DNA from: Burkholderiales bacterium 67-32
GTDB taxonomy: Bacteria; Pseudomonadota; Gammaproteobacteria; Burkholderiales; Burkholderiaceae_B
Direction of reading: 5' to 3'
DNA: 64,000 bases
Assembly (NCBI GenBank): GCA_001898625.1
Contig: MKUP01000026.1
Location: 186,001-250,000, forward strand
Numbering within the stretch: the stretch's first letter is position 1; each line of letters begins with the position of its first letter. The notes beneath the pieces were generated by a model, which worked only from the letters and a program-made list of their open reading frames with translations, searched no databases and had not been told where the DNA came from. This document shows positions 43,148 to 52,093 of the stretch, in pieces. Position numbers and translations under genes: made by a program.

Positions 43148-44122
43148 ATGCTTACCCGTTCAGTCTGGAAATTCCTGCTTGTTCTCTTCTGTGCCGCGAG
43201 TTCGTCTCCGGCACTGGCCGACGACTTCCCCAACAAGGCCGTGCGGTTCATCGTGCCCTTTTCGCAGGGCACGGGGCCTGACCGCCTGGCCCGCCTGGTC
43301 GGGGAAGAATTGACGAAGGTCTGGAAAGTCCCGGTCGTGGTGGAGAACCGCCTCGGGGCGTCGGGCCACGTGGGGGCCCAGGTCCTGGCCCAGTCGCAGC
43401 CCGACGGCTATACCGTCGGCGTCATGGGCAGCAACATCTCGGTGACCGCTCATCTGATGAAGTCCGAGACCTTCGTGCCCATGCGCGACCTCCAGCCTCT
43501 CGTGATCGCCGGCTACGGCGACATGACGCTGGTGGTGTCGGGCAAGTCGCGCTTCAATACGCTGACGGAGTTCCTGGACTATGCCAAGGCCAACCGCGGC
43601 AAGGTGGCGTTCGCCAGCGCCGGCATCGGTTCGCCCTCGCACATCTTCATCGCCCAGTTGCAGCAGAAGACGGGCACCGAGTTCCTGCACGTGCCGTACA
43701 AGGGTACGGCACCGGCCGTGACCGACCTGATCGGCGGCCAGGTCGAGGCCTTCTTCATCGCTACCCATACCGTCAAACCCTATCTGGCCTCGGGCCAGTT
43801 GAAGGCGCTGGGCGTGGGGGCCGAGCAGCGTAATTCCCACGCGCCCGAGATCCCTTCCTTCGCCGAACTGGGCGTGAAGGACTTCTCGACCGAGGCCTGG
43901 TACGGCTTCATGCTGCCGACCGGCGTTCCCGCGCCGATCGCCGAGAAGCTGTACCGCGACATCCATGCGATCGTCAGCAACGAGCCGGTGCGCGGCCAGC
44001 TCGACAAGTTCGGCCTGACGATGCGGCCGTCCACGACCGCCGAGATGCGGGAGTTCGTCAGCAAGGAATTCCGGCGCTACGGCGAAGTCATCGCGCAATA
44101 CAACATCAAGGCAGAGGAGTAA
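43148..44122 (+). CDS. Bug-family binding protein (Rieske operon)
   Basis: 324 aa. Signal peptide to about SPALAD. The first pocket motif reads FIVPFSQGTGPDRLARLV, lacking the usual Pro-Gly-Gly; the second is VVENRLGASGHVG, and VPYKGTAPAVTDLIGGQ is normal. The altered loop may mark a different ligand. It lies between the PrpD and SDR genes, with 4 bp to the latter. Confidence 0.88.
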   Translation: MLTRSVWKFLLVLFCAASSSPALADDFPNKAVRFIVPFSQGTGPDRLARLVGEELTKVWKVPVVVENRLGASGHVGAQVLAQSQPDGYTVGVMGSNISVTAHLMKSETFVPMRDLQPLVIAGYGDMTLVVSGKSRFNTLTEFLDYAKANRGKVAFASAGIGSPSHIFIAQLQQKTGTEFLHVPYKGTAPAVTDLIGGQVEAFFIATHTVKPYLASGQLKALGVGAEQRNSHAPEIPSFAELGVKDFSTEAWYGFMLPTGVPAPIAEKLYRDIHAIVSNEPVRGQLDKFGLTMRPSTTAEMREFVSKEFRRYGEVIAQYNIKAEE

Positions 44123-44126
44123 GGCG

Positions 44127-44873
44127 ATGCGGGCTGGTGCGCAGCAATTTCCCACGGTGATCGACGTCACCGGCATGTCGGTGCTGGTGGTGGGGGCGGA
44201 GGGCGGCGTGGGTCCCGCCGTGGTCGACGGCTTCGATGCCCATGGGGCCCGGGTCCATGCCGGGTACCTGGCGGCGTCCGGCGCCAGCGCGGACAGGCCG
44301 GGCGAGCGCGTGCCCGCCGACGCGGATCCGGCCGCGATCCGCGCTTTCCTGGATCGGGTGGAGGCCGCCAATGGTCCGCTCGATGCCGTGATCTTCGTCT
44401 CGCCGCCGGTCTCGGTGGGCAAGGCGCTGGACGTCGATCCGGCGCTGTACGCCCAGGTCGCGCGCGACGAACTGGTCCTGCCCGTGCTGTTGCTGCGCGA
44501 TGCCGCCGCCCGGATGGCGTCGCGCGGCTTCGGGCGCCTGCTGTCGTTCTGCTCGATGTCGGGCAAGACCGGTGCCCATCCGGGAGTCAGTCCCTATGCC
44601 GCGGCCAAGGGCGGCCTGATCGCGTTCAGCCGTTCGCTGGCAGCCGAACTGGCACCACAGGGCGTCACGGTCAATGCCATCGCCACCGCGCTGTTCGACG
44701 TCCAGGTGACCAAGACGGGGGAAGACCTGGAGCACGTGCTCAAGGGAATCCCGGTCGGACGAGTGGGGCGCTCGCAAGAGGCCGCCGCGGCCGCCTTGTT
44801 CCTGGCCTCGCGCCTGTCCGGCTACATCACCGGGGAAACGTTGAACATGTCGGGCGGGCGCTTCATGGATTGA
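44127..44873 (+). CDS. Short-chain dehydrogenase/reductase
   Basis: 248 aa. Nucleotide loop VVGAEGGVGPAVV (a variant of TGxxxGxG), catalytic Ser143 (SFCSMSG), Tyr157 and Lys161 (SPYAAAKGG), C-terminal YITGETLNMSGGRF. It probably oxidises a hydroxyl produced in the Rieske pathway, for example rearomatisation of a cis-diol, though dihydrodiol dehydrogenases differ in detail. Last gene of the operon, facing the GntR gene 13 bp away. Confidence 0.88.
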   Translation: MRAGAQQFPTVIDVTGMSVLVVGAEGGVGPAVVDGFDAHGARVHAGYLAASGASADRPGERVPADADPAAIRAFLDRVEAANGPLDAVIFVSPPVSVGKALDVDPALYAQVARDELVLPVLLLRDAAARMASRGFGRLLSFCSMSGKTGAHPGVSPYAAAKGGLIAFSRSLAAELAPQGVTVNAIATALFDVQVTKTGEDLEHVLKGIPVGRVGRSQEAAAAALFLASRLSGYITGETLNMSGGRFMD

Positions 44874-44886
44874 ACGTCGTCCCGGA

Positions 44887-45603
44887 TTACAGGCGCACGC
44901 GCAGGACCGCCACCGCGTTCTGCATGAAGACCGGCGTGTAGTCCGGGTCGATCAGTTTGATCGAGGCCGTGGCCGAGCGCACGAGCTGCAGGGTCTGGAT
45001 ACGCTGCGCCGCCTGGATGTCTTCGGCTTCGTAGGCGTGCAGCAGCCCGGCATGGTCGCCCAGGTCGTCGGCGAAGAGCGCGGGCGATGTCTGTTCGAGC
45101 GAGTAGCGCGCGCGTTCGGTCCGGTGCCAGTACTCGTCCAGCTTGTCGATGTACATCCTGCCCGCCGGCCGGTTCAGGCGGCGGTGGAAATCCAGGTGCA
45201 GGTCGCGCCAGTGGCTGGATTGCTCGTCGTCCTGGCGCGACATCCGGTCCACGACCTTCTTGCAGGCGGCCAGTTCGGCGCGGCTCAGGCGGCCCATGGA
45301 GACCTGGGTGGCGATGGCCTGGCAAGCGATCCACAGTCCGTAGATCTGATCGACTTCCTCGGCCGTGAGCTGGGTGACCGTCATCCGGTACTTGAAGCGC
45401 GCCTCGGCCAGTCCGTCGGCCTGGAGCATGCGCAGCGCTTCGCGCACCGGCGTGCGGCTGACGCCATATTTCTGGGAAATATGAACCTGGTTCAGCTCAT
45501 GGCCGGGTTGGAACTCGCCCTGGAAAATGCGTTTGCGCAGCGCCTCGTAGATGCGCACCGCCTCGAGATCCGTCTCGGCCCCTTCGCTGTCGGTCTTCGC
45601 CAT
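44887..45603 (-). CDS. GntR-family regulator (FCD type)
   Basis: 238 aa. Winged helix about 18-75 (GHELNQVHISQKYGVSRTPVREALRMLQADGLAEARF) and an FCD sensor domain whose metal ligands may include the His residues in DLHLDFHRRL and DLGDHAGLL. It converges on the SDR gene yet lies only 10 bp behind dut on the same strand, so it may be transcribed by read-through from coaBC-dut. Most likely target: the Rieske operon. Confidence 0.88.
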   Translation of the reverse strand: MAKTDSEGAETDLEAVRIYEALRKRIFQGEFQPGHELNQVHISQKYGVSRTPVREALRMLQADGLAEARFKYRMTVTQLTAEEVDQIYGLWIACQAIATQVSMGRLSRAELAACKKVVDRMSRQDDEQSSHWRDLHLDFHRRLNRPAGRMYIDKLDEYWHRTERARYSLEQTSPALFADDLGDHAGLLHAYEAEDIQAAQRIQTLQLVRSATASIKLIDPDYTPVFMQNAVAVLRVRL

Positions 45604-45613
45604 GGACGCGCGG

Positions 45614-46063
45614 TCAATGCTTGCCGGTGCTTCCGAAGCCGCCCGCGCCGCGGTCGGATTCCGTGAAGTCGTCCACCACGTTGAAGCTCACCTGGGCAAC
45701 CGGCACGATGATCATCTGCGCCAGGCGCTCCATGGGCTGGAGCACGAAGGCTTCCTGGCCGCGGTTCCAGGTCGAGACCATCAGCTGGCCCTGGTAGTCG
45801 GAATCGATCAACCCGACCAGGTTGCCCAGCACGATGCCGTGCTTGTGGCCCAGGCCCGAGCGCGGCAGGATCATCGCGGCGTAGCCGGGGTCGGCGATGT
45901 GGATGGCCAGGCCCGTCGGCACCAGCACGGTCTGGCCGGGCTGGATCGTCTGCGGAGCTTCCAGGCAGGCGCGCAGGTCCAGGCCCGCGGAGCCCGGGGT
46001 GGCGTAGGCGGGCAGGTAGTCGCGCATACGCGCATCGAGGATCTTCAGGTCTACGGATTTCAT
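45614..46063 (-). CDS. dut: Deoxyuridine 5'-triphosphate nucleotidohydrolase
   Basis: 149-aa trimeric dUTPase hydrolysing dUTP to dUMP. Conserved motifs: AGLDLRAC (I), [26 protein letters not shown] (II-III), [11 protein letters not shown] (IV) and [12 protein letters not shown] (V, the C-terminal arm closing the site). It overlaps the upstream small membrane-protein gene by four bases. Confidence 0.95.
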   Translation of the reverse strand: MKSVDLKILDARMRDYLPAYATPGSAGLDLRACLEAPQTIQPGQTVLVPTGLAIHIADPGYAAMILPRSGLGHKHGIVLGNLVGLIDSDYQGQLMVSTWNRGQEAFVLQPMERLAQMIIVPVAQVSFNVVDDFTESDRGAGGFGSTGKH

Positions 46064-46617
46064 GCGTTGCGGTGGGATGAACGTTGATTGCGGGTGGGAG
46101 GCACGAAGGGCGGCAGCGTCGTGCCGGGTATGCCCTGGGCGCCGCGCAACGTCTGGCGGCCCCGGCGGAACAGGGAACGCGCGACGAAGAACAGGATGAT
46201 GGTGCGGACGATATTGAAGGGTTCGAGCGGATCGTGGTCCATCAGCGCCGAAGCGATGCTGCCGATGGTCAGGAAGCCGAACAGCACGCCCAGCAGGATC
46301 TGCACGGCGCCCTTGACCGCGTTGTTGCCCTGGGCCGCCAGCGTGGCGTGCGAGGCCGGTTCGCTGACGCCGGCCGGCATGTTGGCCGAGGGGGCCGACG
46401 GCGCTGTAGGGGCGGATGGGATGCCGGTGCCGGCGGTGTATTGCTGGCCAGGGCTGCGCGTATCCTTCTGCGCGCCCGGTAGCCGCAGCGCCGAGCGGAA
46501 GCCGCCCGTGCCGGTCTTGAGCAGGCCTTGTTCACCTGGCGTGCCGGCGCCGCGGTTGACCATTTTGTCGATGTAGGCGGCGTAGTCGCCGTTTGGGGGT
46601 TCCGCGTCGAAGGGCAT
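46060..46617 (-). CDS. Hypothetical membrane protein between coaBC and dut
   Basis: 185 aa, not recognised. The N terminus ([16 protein letters not shown]) is soluble, followed by a Thr/Pro/Ala/Ser-rich linker ([17 protein letters not shown]). Two hydrophobic segments follow ([23 protein letters not shown] and [17 protein letters not shown]), then a basic tail. GAGGAG precedes ATG 46617. Its place inside the coaBC-dut run with a 4-bp overlap to dut implies co-expression; function unknown. Confidence 0.7.
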   Translation of the reverse strand: MPFDAEPPNGDYAAYIDKMVNRGAGTPGEQGLLKTGTGGFRSALRLPGAQKDTRSPGQQYTAGTGIPSAPTAPSAPSANMPAGVSEPASHATLAAQGNNAVKGAVQILLGVLFGFLTIGSIASALMDHDPLEPFNIVRTIILFFVARSLFRRGRQTLRGAQGIPGTTLPPFVPPTRNQRSSHRNA

Positions 46618-46637
46618 GACGGTCCTCCTCGGATCGT

Positions 46638-47828
46638 TCACGAGCCGGCGCGCCGGCTGATTTCTGCCACCAGCTGTCGCGCGGCCGCGAGCTTGGACAG
46701 GCGGGCCAGCGGATGTTCGCCGGCATCGTCGTACAGTACCAGGGTGGTGTCGTCGCGGCCCAGCACGTCCTGGGCCAGGTTGCCCACCAGCAGCGGCACG
46801 CGCTTGCGCGCGCGCTTCTCGGTGGCGTGGCGGGCCAGGTCCTCGGTCTCGGCAGCGAAGCCCACGCAATAGGGGGGGCGGGGCAGGGCCGCCACGGTGC
46901 CCAGGATGTCGGGGTTCTGCACGAATTCCAGCGCCGGTGGCCCGCCGTCGGTTTTCTTCAGCTTGCTGGCGCTGACTTCCTTGACCCGCCAGTCCGCCAC
47001 CGCCGCGACAGCCACGAAGATGTCGGCATCCGGCACGCCCGCCATCACGGCATCGAGCATGTCGCGCGCGGTCATCACGTCGACCCGGCGCACCCCGCGC
47101 GGCGCGGCCAGCGCGGTGGGGCCGGACACCAGCGTGACCCCGGCGCCGGCCTCGCGCGCCGCGCGCGCGATGGCATAGCCCATCTTGCCCGAGGATACGT
47201 TGGTCAGCACCCGCACCGGGTCGATGGGCTCGGACGTGGGGCCGGCCGTGACCAGCACCCGCTTGCCGGCCAATACCTTGGGCTGGAAGTGGGCGATCAG
47301 GTCTTCAAGGATCTCGTGCGGTTCCAGCATGCGGCCGGAACCGACTTCGCCGCAGGCCTGGTCGCCTTCGGCCGGGCCCAGCAGCGTGACGCCGTCGGCG
47401 CGCAACTGCGCGGCGTTGCGCTGGGTGGCCGGATTGGCCCACATCTCGCGGTTCATCGCCGGCACCACCAACAGCGGGCAGGCGCGAGCCACGCACAGCG
47501 TGGTCAGCAGGTCGTCGGCCATGCCGTGCGCCAGCTTGGCCAGGAAATCGGTGCTGGCGGGCGCGATCAGCACCGCGTCCGCCCCGCGTGTCAGGTTGAT
47601 GTGCGCCATGTTGTTGGGCATGCGCGCGTCCCACTGGTCCACGTAGACCGGCCGGCCCGACAGCGCCTGCATCGTGACCGGCGTGACGAAATGCGTCGCG
47701 GCCTCGGTCATGACTACGTCCACCGTGGCGCCGCGCTCGGTCAGGCGCCGCACCAGCTCGCAGATCTTGTAGCAGGCGATGCCGCCGGTCATACCGAGGA
47801 CGAGGCGCTTGTTGGCGAGGTCGGACAT
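46638..47828 (-). CDS. coaBC: Bifunctional phosphopantothenoylcysteine decarboxylase/synthase CoaBC
   Basis: 396 aa. CoaC half: KRLVLGMTGGIACYKICELVRRL, active His region TEAATHFVTPVTMQALSG, and PAMNREMWANPATQRN. CoaB half: VLVTAGPTSEPIDPVRVLTNVSSGKMGYAIARAA and VAAVADWRV. It makes 4'-phosphopantetheine for coenzyme A synthesis. The start is ATG 47828; a longer frame upstream lacks homology. First gene of coaBC-X-dut. Confidence 0.95.
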   Translation of the reverse strand: MSDLANKRLVLGMTGGIACYKICELVRRLTERGATVDVVMTEAATHFVTPVTMQALSGRPVYVDQWDARMPNNMAHINLTRGADAVLIAPASTDFLAKLAHGMADDLLTTLCVARACPLLVVPAMNREMWANPATQRNAAQLRADGVTLLGPAEGDQACGEVGSGRMLEPHEILEDLIAHFQPKVLAGKRVLVTAGPTSEPIDPVRVLTNVSSGKMGYAIARAAREAGAGVTLVSGPTALAAPRGVRRVDVMTARDMLDAVMAGVPDADIFVAVAAVADWRVKEVSASKLKKTDGGPPALEFVQNPDILGTVAALPRPPYCVGFAAETEDLARHATEKRARKRVPLLVGNLAQDVLGRDDTTLVLYDDAGEHPLARLSKLAAARQLVAEISRRAGS

Positions 47829-47969
47829 GGGGCCGGACTGGGGAGATTGGAATGGTTCATTATACGGCCCCACTTCGCCGCGCCTTCCCCTGCACGCAGG
47901 AGCCTGTGAGGTTCCTTTTAGCGTGGACAGGCCCTCTTCGAACCTGGACACTACACGCCTCTCCTGGCA

Positions 47970-47995
47970 AAATAGGGCTAAATTTAGCCCTATTT
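47970..47995. promoter_or_regulatory. 26-bp perfect palindrome upstream of the Phd/RelE module
   Basis: Arms AATAGGGCTAAA and TTTAGCCCTATT (plus one more A/T pair outside) meet without a spacer. It ends 10 bp before the antitoxin ATG and includes the stretch just before GGAGG. The expected operator for Phd-type autorepression. Confidence 0.6.
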
Positions 47996-48005
47996 AGGAG
48001 GCGAC

Positions 48006-48257
48006 ATGGAAGAGATCCATAGCTTGCTGACCGTCAGCATCTCCGAGTTCAAACAGAACCCTGGCAAGGTGGTCGAAGAGGCCCATGGGCAGCCGGTGGC
48101 CGTGCTCAACCATAATCGCCCTGCCTTCTACACAGTCTCCCCGGAGCTCATGGCGCAAATGGCCGAGCTATACGACGAACGCCAACTCGAATCCTTGGTG
48201 CGCTCGCGCCTGAAGTCCCTCGACCAGGCCGTCGAAGTCAGCCTCGACGACCTGTAA
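48006..48257 (+). CDS. Phd/YefM-family antitoxin (StbD-like)
   Basis: 83 aa. LLTVSISEFKQNPGKVVEEAHGQPVAVLNHNRPAFYTVSPELM is the Phd/YefM DNA-binding fold; the acidic C-terminal tail would wrap the toxin. GGAGG lies just upstream. The stop codon directly abuts the toxin ATG. It lies antiparallel to the housekeeping genes lspA and coaBC, with lower GC than either. Confidence 0.88.
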   Translation: MEEIHSLLTVSISEFKQNPGKVVEEAHGQPVAVLNHNRPAFYTVSPELMAQMAELYDERQLESLVRSRLKSLDQAVEVSLDDL

Positions 48258-48569
48258 ATGTCGTACAAACTATTCTTCCTGCCTGAGGCTAGGCAAGAGT
48301 GGGATGGGTTGGATGGTTCGCTCAAGACTCTGTTCAAAGCCGCGTTGAAAAAGCGGCTGGAGACTCCACGGCTACCAGGCTCACAACTTCGCCCGCCCTT
48401 GGTCGATTGCTACAAGATCAAGCTACGCGGCGTCGGCTACAGATTGGTCTATTTGGTGCGGGACGAGGCGACCCCACCAGACATTGTCGTTCTGGTTGTG
48501 GGGCGCCGAGATGGTGGGATCTACGAAGCCGCGGCCGAAATGCTGGAGTCAGGCCGCAACCTCCTTTAG
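48258..48569 (+). CDS. RelE/ParE-superfamily toxin (StbE-like)
   Basis: 103 aa. YKLFFLPEARQEWDGLDGSLKTLFKAALKKRLETPRLPGSQLRPPLVDCYKIKLRGVGYRLVYLV is the RelE pattern, followed by VVLVVGRRDGGIYEAA. RelE members cut mRNA in the ribosomal A site; activity here is inferred. It ends 18 bp before the convergent lspA gene. Confidence 0.88.
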   Translation: MSYKLFFLPEARQEWDGLDGSLKTLFKAALKKRLETPRLPGSQLRPPLVDCYKIKLRGVGYRLVYLVRDEATPPDIVVLVVGRRDGGIYEAAAEMLESGRNLL

Positions 48570-48587
48570 TACAGGGCTAGGCCAAGT

Positions 48588-49082
48588 TCATTGCGCAGAG
48601 GAAGGTTTCTTCCTGACTTCATCGACGATCAGCAGCACCGCGCCGACCGTGATGGCCGAGTCCGCCAGATTGAAGGCGGGGAAGAACCAGTCGCCGTAGT
48701 GCACCAGCACGAAGTCGATGACGTGGCCGTGGATGAAGCGGTCGATCACGTTGCCCAGGGCGCCACCCAGGATCAGGGTCAGCGCCCATGAGAACAGCCG
48801 CTGGTGGCCGTGGCGGGACAGCATCCAGACGATGAAACCGGAGACCCCGAGCGCCAGGATGGTGAAGAACCAGCGCTGCCAGCCGTCGGCGCCTGCCAGG
48901 AAGCTGAAGGCCGCGCCGCGGTTGTACAGCAGGGTGAAGTCCAGCACCGGCAGCAGCGGCAGCCGCTCGCCATAGGCGAACAGCTTGTCCACCGCGACCT
49001 TGGTGATCTGGTCGGCGACGATGATGAGCGCGGCGATGGCCAGCCAGGCCGCCAGCCGGGAACGCGGGGCGGGCGTACCCAT
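48588..49082 (-). CDS. lspA: Lipoprotein signal peptidase (signal peptidase II)
   Basis: 164 aa, four TM helices. Catalytic Asp123 ([13 protein letters not shown]) and Asp141 ([11 protein letters not shown]), the same numbering as the E. coli enzyme. NRGAAFSFL is also conserved. It removes signal peptides from prolipoproteins after lipidation. The start overlaps the ileS stop (TGATG), the classic ileS-lspA coupling. Confidence 0.95.
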   Translation of the reverse strand: MGTPAPRSRLAAWLAIAALIIVADQITKVAVDKLFAYGERLPLLPVLDFTLLYNRGAAFSFLAGADGWQRWFFTILALGVSGFIVWMLSRHGHQRLFSWALTLILGGALGNVIDRFIHGHVIDFVLVHYGDWFFPAFNLADSAITVGAVLLIVDEVRKKPSSAQ

Positions 49083-51898
49083 CAGGCGAACTCGCGCGGC
49101 TCGCCCGTGCCCTCGAGGTTGGCGACGCAGCGGCCGCAGATCTCGGGCTGTTCGGGATCGACGCCCACGTCCTCGCGCCAATGCCAGCAGCGCTCGCACT
49201 TCTTGTGGCCGGAGGGGGCGACGTCGATCCGCAGGTCGCCCTCGGCGGCATGCAGACCCACGCGCGAGACGATCAGCACGAAGCGCAGGTCCTCGCCCAG
49301 GCTGGCAAGCAGCGTGTAATCGGCGGCCGGCGCATGGATGTCGATCTCGGCCTGCAGTGAGGAGCCGATGCCGCCCGCCGCGCGGACTTCTTCCAGCTTC
49401 TTGGTGACTTCCCCGCGCAGGTGGCGCAGGCGGCCCCATTTCTCGAGCAGGGCCCCGGCGTCCGGCTGGGCCGGCACGGCGTGGAAGGTTTCCGTGAAGA
49501 GGGTGAGCGAACCTTGTTTGACCAGCGCCCAGGCTTCCTCGGCGGTGAACGACAGGATGGGCGCCATCAGCTTGAGCAGCGCCTGCGTGACGTGCCAGAG
49601 CGCGGTCTGCGCCGACCGCCGGGCCACGCTGCCGGGGGCGGTGGTGTAGAGGCGGTCCTTCAGTATGTCGAGGTAGAACGCGCCCAGGTCCTCGGAGCAG
49701 AAGGTCTGCAGCCGCGCCGTGGCCGGGTGGAATTCATAGCGGTCGTACAGCGCCGTGATCTCTTCCTGCAGGCGGGCGGTCATGGCCAGCGCGTAGCGGT
49801 CGATCTCGAACATCTGCGCGTCGGGCACGGCCTGGGTGGCGATGTCGAAGTCGCTCAGGTTGGCCAGCAGGAAGCGCAGCGTGTTGCGGATGCGGCGATA
49901 CGATTCCACCACGCGCTTGAGGATCTCGTCCGAGATCGACAACTCGCCCGAGTAATCGGTGCTGGCGATCCACAGGCGCAGGATCTCGGCGCCCAGCGTG
50001 TCGGAGATTTTCTGCGGCGCCAGCGTGTTGCCGAGCGACTTGCTCATCTTGCGGCCCTGTCCGTCCACGGTGAAGCCGTGGGTCAGCAGGGCCTTGTAGG
50101 GCGGCGTACCGTTCAGCATGCAGCTGGTCAGCAGCGACGAGTGGAACCAGCCGCGGTGCTGGTCCGAACCTTCCAGGTACAGGTCGGCCGGCCAGGCGCC
50201 GTCGGCAGCGTGCGAGCCGCGCAGCACGGTCTGGTGGGTGGTGCCGGAGTCGAACCAGACGTCCAGCGTGTCGCGGTTCTTCTCGTACAGGCCGGCCTCG
50301 TCGCCCAGCAGCTCGCGCGGATCCAGCGATTGCCAGGCCTCGATACCGCCCTGTTCGATGCGCTGCGCGACCTGTTCGATCAGCTCGGGCGTGCGGGGGT
50401 GCAGTTCGCCCGTTTCGCGGTGCACGAAGAAGGCCATGGGAACGCCCCACTGGCGCTGGCGCGACAGCGTCCAGTCGGGCCGGTTGGCGATCATGGCATG
50501 CAGCCGCGCCTTGCCCCAGGACGGGTAAAAGCGGGTCGCTTCTATGCCTTCCAGCGCGCGTTCGCGCAGCGTGCCGCCGCCTTCGGCGGGGAGGATGTCC
50601 ATGCCGGCGAACCATTGGCTGGTCGCGCGGTAGATGATGGGCGTCTTGTGGCGCCAGCAGTGCATGTAGCTGTGGCGCAGCTTCTCGACCTTGAGCAGCG
50701 TGCCGGCTTCCTCCAGCGCGGCGACGATCTTCGGATTGGCATCCCAGATGGTCAGGCCGCCGAACAGCGGCAGCGTCGAGGCGTAGCGGCCATCGCCCAT
50801 GACCGGGCTGATGATGTCCGCGTCCGGCATGCCGTTGCTCTTGCAGGAGATGAAGTCCTCGATGCCGTAGGCCGGCGCCGAGTGCACGATGCCGGTACCG
50901 GTGTCCAGGGTCACGTAGTCGCCCAGGTAGACGGGCGACAGCCGGTCGTAGCCCGGGTCCTTGCGGGCCAGCGGGTGGTGGAAGGCAATGTGGTCCAGCG
51001 CCAGGCCCTTGCAGGTGGCGACGATCTCGCCTTCCAGGTCCCAGGCCTGCAGGCAGGTCTCGACGCGCTCGCGGGCGAGGATCAGCAGCGTACCCCAGGC
51101 CTGCGGCGTCTTCACGCGCACCAGCGCATAGTCGATTTCGGGGTGGACGTTCAGCGCCTGGTTGGACGGGATGGTCCACGGCGTGGTGGTCCAGATGACG
51201 ATGGCGCCTTCCTCGTCGATCGAGGGCAGCCCGAAGGCCTTGGCCAGCGCAGGGCGATCGGCGAAGGGGAAGGCCACGTCGATGGCGGGGTCGGTGCGGT
51301 CGGCGTACTCGACCTCGGCTTCGGCCAGCGCCGAGCCGCAGTCGAAGCACCAGTTCACCGGCTTCAGGCCGCGGAAGACGAAGCCTTTTTCAAGAATGGT
51401 GCCCAGCGCGCGCAGCTCGTCGGCCTCGTTGCGCGGGTTCATGGTCAGGTAGGGGTGATCCCAGTCGCCCAGCACGCCCAGGCGCTTGAAGTCCTTGCGC
51501 TGCCGGTCGATCTGCTCGGTCGCGTAGGCGCGCGCCTTGGACTGCACCTCGGCCACCGGCAGCCCCTTGCCGTATTTCTTCTCGATCTGGATCTCGATGG
51601 GCATGCCGTGGCAGTCCCAGCCCGGCACGTAGGGCGCATCGAAGCCGGCCAGCGTGCGGCTCTTGACGATGATGTCCTTCAGGATCTTGTTGACCGCGTG
51701 CCCCAGGTGGATGTCGCCGTTGGCGTAGGGCGGGCCGTCATGCAGCACGAAACGCGGCCGACCGGCGCTGGCCGCGCGGATGGCCTGGTACAGGTGCTTC
51801 TCTTCCCAGGCCGCGACCCAGCCGGGCTCGCGCTTGGCGAGATCGCCGCGCATGGGGAACGGAGTATCGGGAAGGTTGAGAGTTTTCTTGTAGTCCAT
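49082..51898 (-). CDS. ileS: Isoleucyl-tRNA synthetase
   Basis: 938 aa, normal bacterial type I length. HLGH (residues 64-67) in [15 protein letters not shown] and KMSKS in [10 protein letters not shown] are the class I signatures. The central CP1 editing domain includes [20 protein letters not shown]-terminal zinc motif [12 protein letters not shown]...[12 protein letters not shown] 51898 ([18 protein letters not shown]) is the conserved start. Confidence 0.96.
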   Translation of the reverse strand: MDYKKTLNLPDTPFPMRGDLAKREPGWVAAWEEKHLYQAIRAASAGRPRFVLHDGPPYANGDIHLGHAVNKILKDIIVKSRTLAGFDAPYVPGWDCHGMPIEIQIEKKYGKGLPVAEVQSKARAYATEQIDRQRKDFKRLGVLGDWDHPYLTMNPRNEADELRALGTILEKGFVFRGLKPVNWCFDCGSALAEAEVEYADRTDPAIDVAFPFADRPALAKAFGLPSIDEEGAIVIWTTTPWTIPSNQALNVHPEIDYALVRVKTPQAWGTLLILARERVETCLQAWDLEGEIVATCKGLALDHIAFHHPLARKDPGYDRLSPVYLGDYVTLDTGTGIVHSAPAYGIEDFISCKSNGMPDADIISPVMGDGRYASTLPLFGGLTIWDANPKIVAALEEAGTLLKVEKLRHSYMHCWRHKTPIIYRATSQWFAGMDILPAEGGGTLRERALEGIEATRFYPSWGKARLHAMIANRPDWTLSRQRQWGVPMAFFVHRETGELHPRTPELIEQVAQRIEQGGIEAWQSLDPRELLGDEAGLYEKNRDTLDVWFDSGTTHQTVLRGSHAADGAWPADLYLEGSDQHRGWFHSSLLTSCMLNGTPPYKALLTHGFTVDGQGRKMSKSLGNTLAPQKISDTLGAEILRLWIASTDYSGELSISDEILKRVVESYRRIRNTLRFLLANLSDFDIATQAVPDAQMFEIDRYALAMTARLQEEITALYDRYEFHPATARLQTFCSEDLGAFYLDILKDRLYTTAPGSVARRSAQTALWHVTQALLKLMAPILSFTAEEAWALVKQGSLTLFTETFHAVPAQPDAGALLEKWGRLRHLRGEVTKKLEEVRAAGGIGSSLQAEIDIHAPAADYTLLASLGEDLRFVLIVSRVGLHAAEGDLRIDVAPSGHKKCERCWHWREDVGVDPEQPEICGRCVANLEGTGEPREFA

Positions 51899-52014
51899 GG
51901 AAAAACAGGATTTTGCACATCGGCCCCGTCCGCGGGGCAGGCAAGCTTCACATTCAAATATCGTAGGCCACGGAAGGCGGGAAGAACCCAATTCTTTGCC
52001 AGCCAAGGCAGTTT

Positions 52015-52093
52015 CCAGGATGCGGTGGATCCGGCTCCGCCGGTCCACCCGCATCGCCCCCTGGGGGGCGCGCGCAAGCGCGTAGGGGGGGAC
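52015..52093 (-). repeat. Intergenic repeat, copy 2 (follows ribF stop)
   Basis: The reverse complement matches 15713-15789 with only a few changes near the C-run. It begins at the base after the ribF TAG, as copy 1 does after clpA. It contains the same CCCCCCAGGGGGCG and GTGGACCGGC/GCCGGATCCAC hairpins but is not followed by a T-rich terminator here; ileS begins about 115 bp further on. Confidence 0.85.
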
